A stretch of 8,077 nt of DNA, taken from contig JAUXFK010000129.1 of the NCBI GenBank assembly GCA_030623035.1, positions 1 to 8,077 of the forward strand. Reading direction: 5' to 3'. The translations under genes and the position numbers were made by a program. Below, piece after piece: positions 5,860 through 8,077 of the stretch; the first letter of the stretch is position 1, and every line of letters starts with the position of its first letter. The DNA comes from Deltaproteobacteria bacterium. GTDB taxonomy: Bacteria > Desulfobacterota > UBA8473. Below the pieces are notes generated by a model. That model saw only the letters and a list, made by a program, of their open reading frames with translations, had not been told where the DNA came from and made no database searches.

Positions 5860-6648
5860 ATGTCAGATATAATGTTAAAAGAGGAAAAGGATGGAATCCT
5901 TACCCTAACCCTAAATCGCCCCGAGTCTATGAACTGCTTCAATATTGCGCTGCTTAATAAACTGAATGCCGTCATAAAAGAGGCAAACTTCAATAATGAT
6001 CTTCGGGTAATAATCATCACCGGGGCAATAGGTGAGAAAAAAGCGGCTTTTTGCACAGGTGCAGACCTGGTAGAGAGGAGAACCATGTCTGTGGACGACG
6101 TTAAGCGGTTTATTCATACGATCAGTTCTACTTTTTCCGAAGTTCAAAATGTGAAGGTACCGGTTATCGCAGCGATGAACGGCTTTGCTTTTGGAGGAGG
6201 GCTGGAGTTGGCTCTGGCATGCGATATCAGAGTAGCTTCCTCTAATGCAGTCATGGGATTGACAGAGACCGGCCTTGCCATTATCCCTGGTGCCGGTGGT
6301 ACCCAACGTCTACCAAGGATTGTAGGCATACCAAAAGCCAAAGAAATGATCTATATGGCCAAGCGCATTACAGCAGACGAGGCACTTAAATGCGGCCTAA
6401 TTAGCCAGGTGGTAGAACCGGAGAAGTTGATGGATACATGCATTGAGATCGCAAAGACGATCGCACAGAACGGCCCTATCGCTTTGCAGCAAGCAAAATT
6501 TGCCATTAATAAAGGTATGGAGTGCAGTCTCGATGTTGGCCTGGGCATAGAAACCAGGGCATATGCGATAACCATACCAACAGAGGATAGGATCGAAGGA
6601 CTCAATGCATTTAAAGATAAGCGTAAACCAGAATACAAGGGTAGATAA
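5860..6648 (+). CDS. Enoyl-CoA hydratase, 3-methylglutaconyl-CoA hydratase-like (AUH/LiuC)
   Basis: This crotonase-family enzyme probably adds water to 3-methylglutaconyl-CoA (or a longer homologue) to give the 3-hydroxy-3-methylglutaryl-type CoA ester. The 262 residues are full length. CTGADL (65-70) and GGG (112-114) form the oxyanion hole. Both catalytic glutamates of true hydratases are present: E116 in GGGLELALACD and E136 in GLTETGLAIIPGAGGTQRL. The wording of CDIRVASS, IIPGAGGTQRLPR and the C-terminal IPTEDRIEGLNAFKDKRKPEYKG (239-261) closely resembles human AUH as I remember it, which favours methylglutaconyl-CoA over crotonyl-CoA hydratase. The ribosome binding site AAGGAGGG overlaps the stop of the carboxylase gene; the gap is 12 bases, so the two are translationally close and co-transcribed. 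Confidence 0.9.
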   Translation: MSDIMLKEEKDGILTLTLNRPESMNCFNIALLNKLNAVIKEANFNNDLRVIIITGAIGEKKAAFCTGADLVERRTMSVDDVKRFIHTISSTFSEVQNVKVPVIAAMNGFAFGGGLELALACDIRVASSNAVMGLTETGLAIIPGAGGTQRLPRIVGIPKAKEMIYMAKRITADEALKCGLISQVVEPEKLMDTCIEIAKTIAQNGPIALQQAKFAINKGMECSLDVGLGIETRAYAITIPTEDRIEGLNAFKDKRKPEYKGR

Positions 6649-6671
6649 AGGACTGAGGAGGTAATTGAATA

Positions 6672-7796
6672 ATGGAATTGAAATATCCAAAGAAGGTCAG
6701 GCTGGGAGATATAACCGTGCGTGATGGGTTTCAGCATGAGGAGAACTTTATCCGAACAGAGGCAAAGCTCTTTTACTTGGAAGAACTCATTCTATGCGGA
6801 TTCAAGCGCCTGGAAGTAACTAATTTCGGCAACCCAAAAGGAATGCCCCAATTCAAAGATGCCGATGAGTTGATGAAACAATTACGCAACAGCAAGAAGT
6901 TGACCAGGGCCGGCGTCAACTGGGATAATATAGAATTAACAGTGGTTACCATAAGGGAAAGATCAATTGACAGGGCTATCGAGGCAAAAAAAGAGGGCTG
7001 GGGGCCGGATCGAATCCTTATGATGGTATCGACCGATGAAGAACATCACTTTGCTAACTCTGGGGCATCCCTGCCGGCATACTGGAAAGAAGCTGAGCGG
7101 TGTATTAAAAAGGCTTCAGACGCAGGAATCAAGATGTGTGGTTGTGTGAGTACGATCTGGGGCAGTCCCATTTCAGGGCCTACAAAATTAGAAGATGCTG
7201 TTGAGTTCTCCAAACGATGGCTAGACATTGGTGCTGCTGATATAGAGCATGCGGATCACGACGGTTCTGCACCACCGGATCAGGTTTATCGCTATTTCTC
7301 CATGGTCCTGGATGCAATCCCAAATACGGATCTCCATGTGGGTCACTTTCATGTAACAAGAGGCTGGGGTTTGGCCAATGTACTGGCTGCGCTTCAGGCA
7401 GGAATAGACATATTTGAAGGAACCATGGGCGGCCTGGGTGGGCAGCCTACCAATTTCATAGATGGTGTCCCTGTTACCGGCACAGGGGCATACTACTATA
7501 GAGATCCCAATATCGTCGGTTTATCAACCATGGAGGATATGGTGGTGATGATGGATGAGATGGGGATAGAAACAGGGATAAATGTAGACCGACTCTTAGA
7601 GTTAGGTATAATGATGGAAAAGACGATAGGCAGACGTCTCCGTTCTGAGGCCATACTGAATGGCAGGATACCCAAAAAACCCAGAGAAGAGTTTAAACGA
7701 AAAGGTCTGCCAAAAGTCAAGGAAAAACTGGGGGAGCGAACAGGGCAGATATATCCGGAAGGTTGGCCAGAGCGAGCCCAATACAAACCCCAATGA
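6672..7796 (+). CDS. HMG-CoA-lyase-like DRE-TIM metallolyase with no catalytic cysteine
   Basis: By domain and position this should cleave the hydratase product, as HMG-CoA lyase does (acetyl-CoA plus acetoacetate). The 374 residues form an HMGL-like TIM barrel that is longer than the usual 300 or so, mainly through a tail after about 325. R17-D18-G-F-Q21 is the substrate/metal motif (RDGLQ in lyases). E48 in RLEVTNFGNPKGMPQFKDAD matches the ESFVSPK...PQMAD region. H225 and H227 (GHFHVTRGWGLAN) are the metal-binding HxH. In the mobile loop, however, classical lyases have GLGGCPYAKGASGN, and this protein has GLGGQPTN at 254-261: the catalytic cysteine is Gln258, followed by an altered and longer loop to STMEDMV. 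TGINVDRL (301-308) follows normally. AGGAGGT (6656-6662) precedes the ATG, 23 bases after the hydratase stop. The exact reaction is uncertain; an HMGL-like lyase for a related CoA ester is the first guess. Confidence 0.8.
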   Translation: MELKYPKKVRLGDITVRDGFQHEENFIRTEAKLFYLEELILCGFKRLEVTNFGNPKGMPQFKDADELMKQLRNSKKLTRAGVNWDNIELTVVTIRERSIDRAIEAKKEGWGPDRILMMVSTDEEHHFANSGASLPAYWKEAERCIKKASDAGIKMCGCVSTIWGSPISGPTKLEDAVEFSKRWLDIGAADIEHADHDGSAPPDQVYRYFSMVLDAIPNTDLHVGHFHVTRGWGLANVLAALQAGIDIFEGTMGGLGGQPTNFIDGVPVTGTGAYYYRDPNIVGLSTMEDMVVMMDEMGIETGINVDRLLELGIMMEKTIGRRLRSEAILNGRIPKKPREEFKRKGLPKVKEKLGERTGQIYPEGWPERAQYKPQ

Positions 7797-7877
7797 GGAA
7801 TTATTGTAATTGTTTAGCCATCTAAAGGAGCTAATGAGATTTTATGATTTAATAATCTTTTCCTCACGATTTGAGTC

Positions 7878-7893
7878 ATTTCTGGATGGACAC
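7878..7893 (+). repeat. Solo end of the GTGTCC palindromic repeat family
   Basis: ATTTCTGGATGGACAC is identical to the right terminal repeat of the 3599-3740 element and is followed by TA. Sequence to its left diverges (GAGTC instead of TTGCTC), and no opposite arm is found between the operon end and this site, so it is a remnant or a variant. Confidence 0.75.
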
Positions 7894-8023
7894 TACGCTA
7901 AATTGCAAATAACTCACTTTGCAAGCTCCCTCAAACAATTTACAATTTTTAGCTTTGCTCTATTTGAATCCTTAACAAAATAACTAGTGTCGTGTCATGC
8001 GTGAAATAACGTATCAGGCGCTC

Positions 8024-8050
8024 GTCATTCCCACGAAGGTGGGAATCCAG
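8024..8050. repeat. REP-like hairpin at the right edge
   Basis: ATTCCCAC (8027-8034) and GTGGGAAT (8039-8046) form an 8-bp stem around GAAG, within a GTCATTCC...GGGAATCCAG context. This resembles the widespread bacterial extragenic repeat of the form TCATTCCCGCGAAAGCGGGAATCC, with A-T replacing one pair in the stem. The element probably continues beyond the window. Confidence 0.6.
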
Positions 8051-8077
8051 TATTTCTGGCTACTTCGGCGCTTCTGG

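Larger units (their letters stand above)
7797..8077. other. Downstream spacer with repeat remnants
   Basis: No firm gene. A 49-codon ATG frame (7834-7983) follows a strong AAAGGAG (7824-7830) with only a three-base gap, but codons 15-20 are simply the repeat end at 7878-7893, so it is either chance or a small gene broken by the repeat. A weak stem TTGCAAA (7903-7909) / TTTGCAA (7918-7924) has no following T-run. I see no good terminator for the operon. The right 90 bases look like another dispersed repeat ending in a REP-like hairpin. Confidence 0.5.

Noticed and set aside
5911..6306. Reverse-strand frame of 131 codons inside the hydratase gene
   Set aside because: It is antisense to a gene with both catalytic glutamates; no family features are seen.
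6351..6737. Reverse-strand frame of 128 codons across the hydratase-lyase junction
   Set aside because: It is a shadow of two forward genes, covering their ribosome binding site, with no recognisable features.

Overview
The window carries seven protein-coding genes in three blocks, separated by AT-rich spacers that hold several short inverted-repeat elements. No ribosomal, tRNA or CRISPR sequence was seen. Gene content (7-deazaguanine synthesis, a peptide/nickel-type permease pair, and an acyl-CoA carboxylase/hydratase/lyase operon) and the many dispersed palindromic elements suggest a Gram-negative, probably anaerobic bacterium that degrades organic acids. Desulfobacterota (former Deltaproteobacteria) is my best guess, but this is inference; no marker gene is present.

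Layout. Bases 1-286 hold no convincing gene, but do hold a solo end of a dispersed repeat that may supply a -35 box for the first operon. Bases 287-1638 (+) are queE and queC, two consecutive steps from CPH4 to preQ0 in queuosine precursor synthesis. Bases 1635-3573 (-) are two ABC-transporter permeases (DppC-type and DppB-type), convergent with queC and sharing the four bases TTAA at the stop codons. No binding protein or ATPase gene accompanies them here. A perfect 16-bp hairpin repeat separates the two permease genes.

Bases 3574-4227 form a 650-bp spacer with two different miniature elements: a 142-bp imperfect palindrome with GTGTCCATCCAGAAAT ends (3599-3740), and a 123-bp element with 15-bp inverted ends starting GTAA and an 8-bp direct duplication GAATCTCC (3985-4107), which looks like an IS66-type MITE. 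A near-consensus sigma-70 promoter starts at the very next base after that duplication and points into the following operon.

Bases 4228-7796 (+) are a tight three-gene operon: a carboxyltransferase (beta) subunit of a biotin-dependent acyl-CoA carboxylase, an AUH/LiuC-like 3-methylglutaconyl-CoA hydratase, and an HMG-CoA-lyase-like DRE-TIM enzyme. Together they mirror the lower leucine/isovalerate (or acyclic-terpene-type) pathway: carboxylate, hydrate, cleave. The lyase-like protein lacks the usual catalytic cysteine (Gln-Pro where HMG-CoA lyases have Cys-Pro), so its reaction is uncertain. This is the most interesting protein-level oddity. Bases 7797-8077 hold another solo repeat end and a REP-like hairpin at the right edge.
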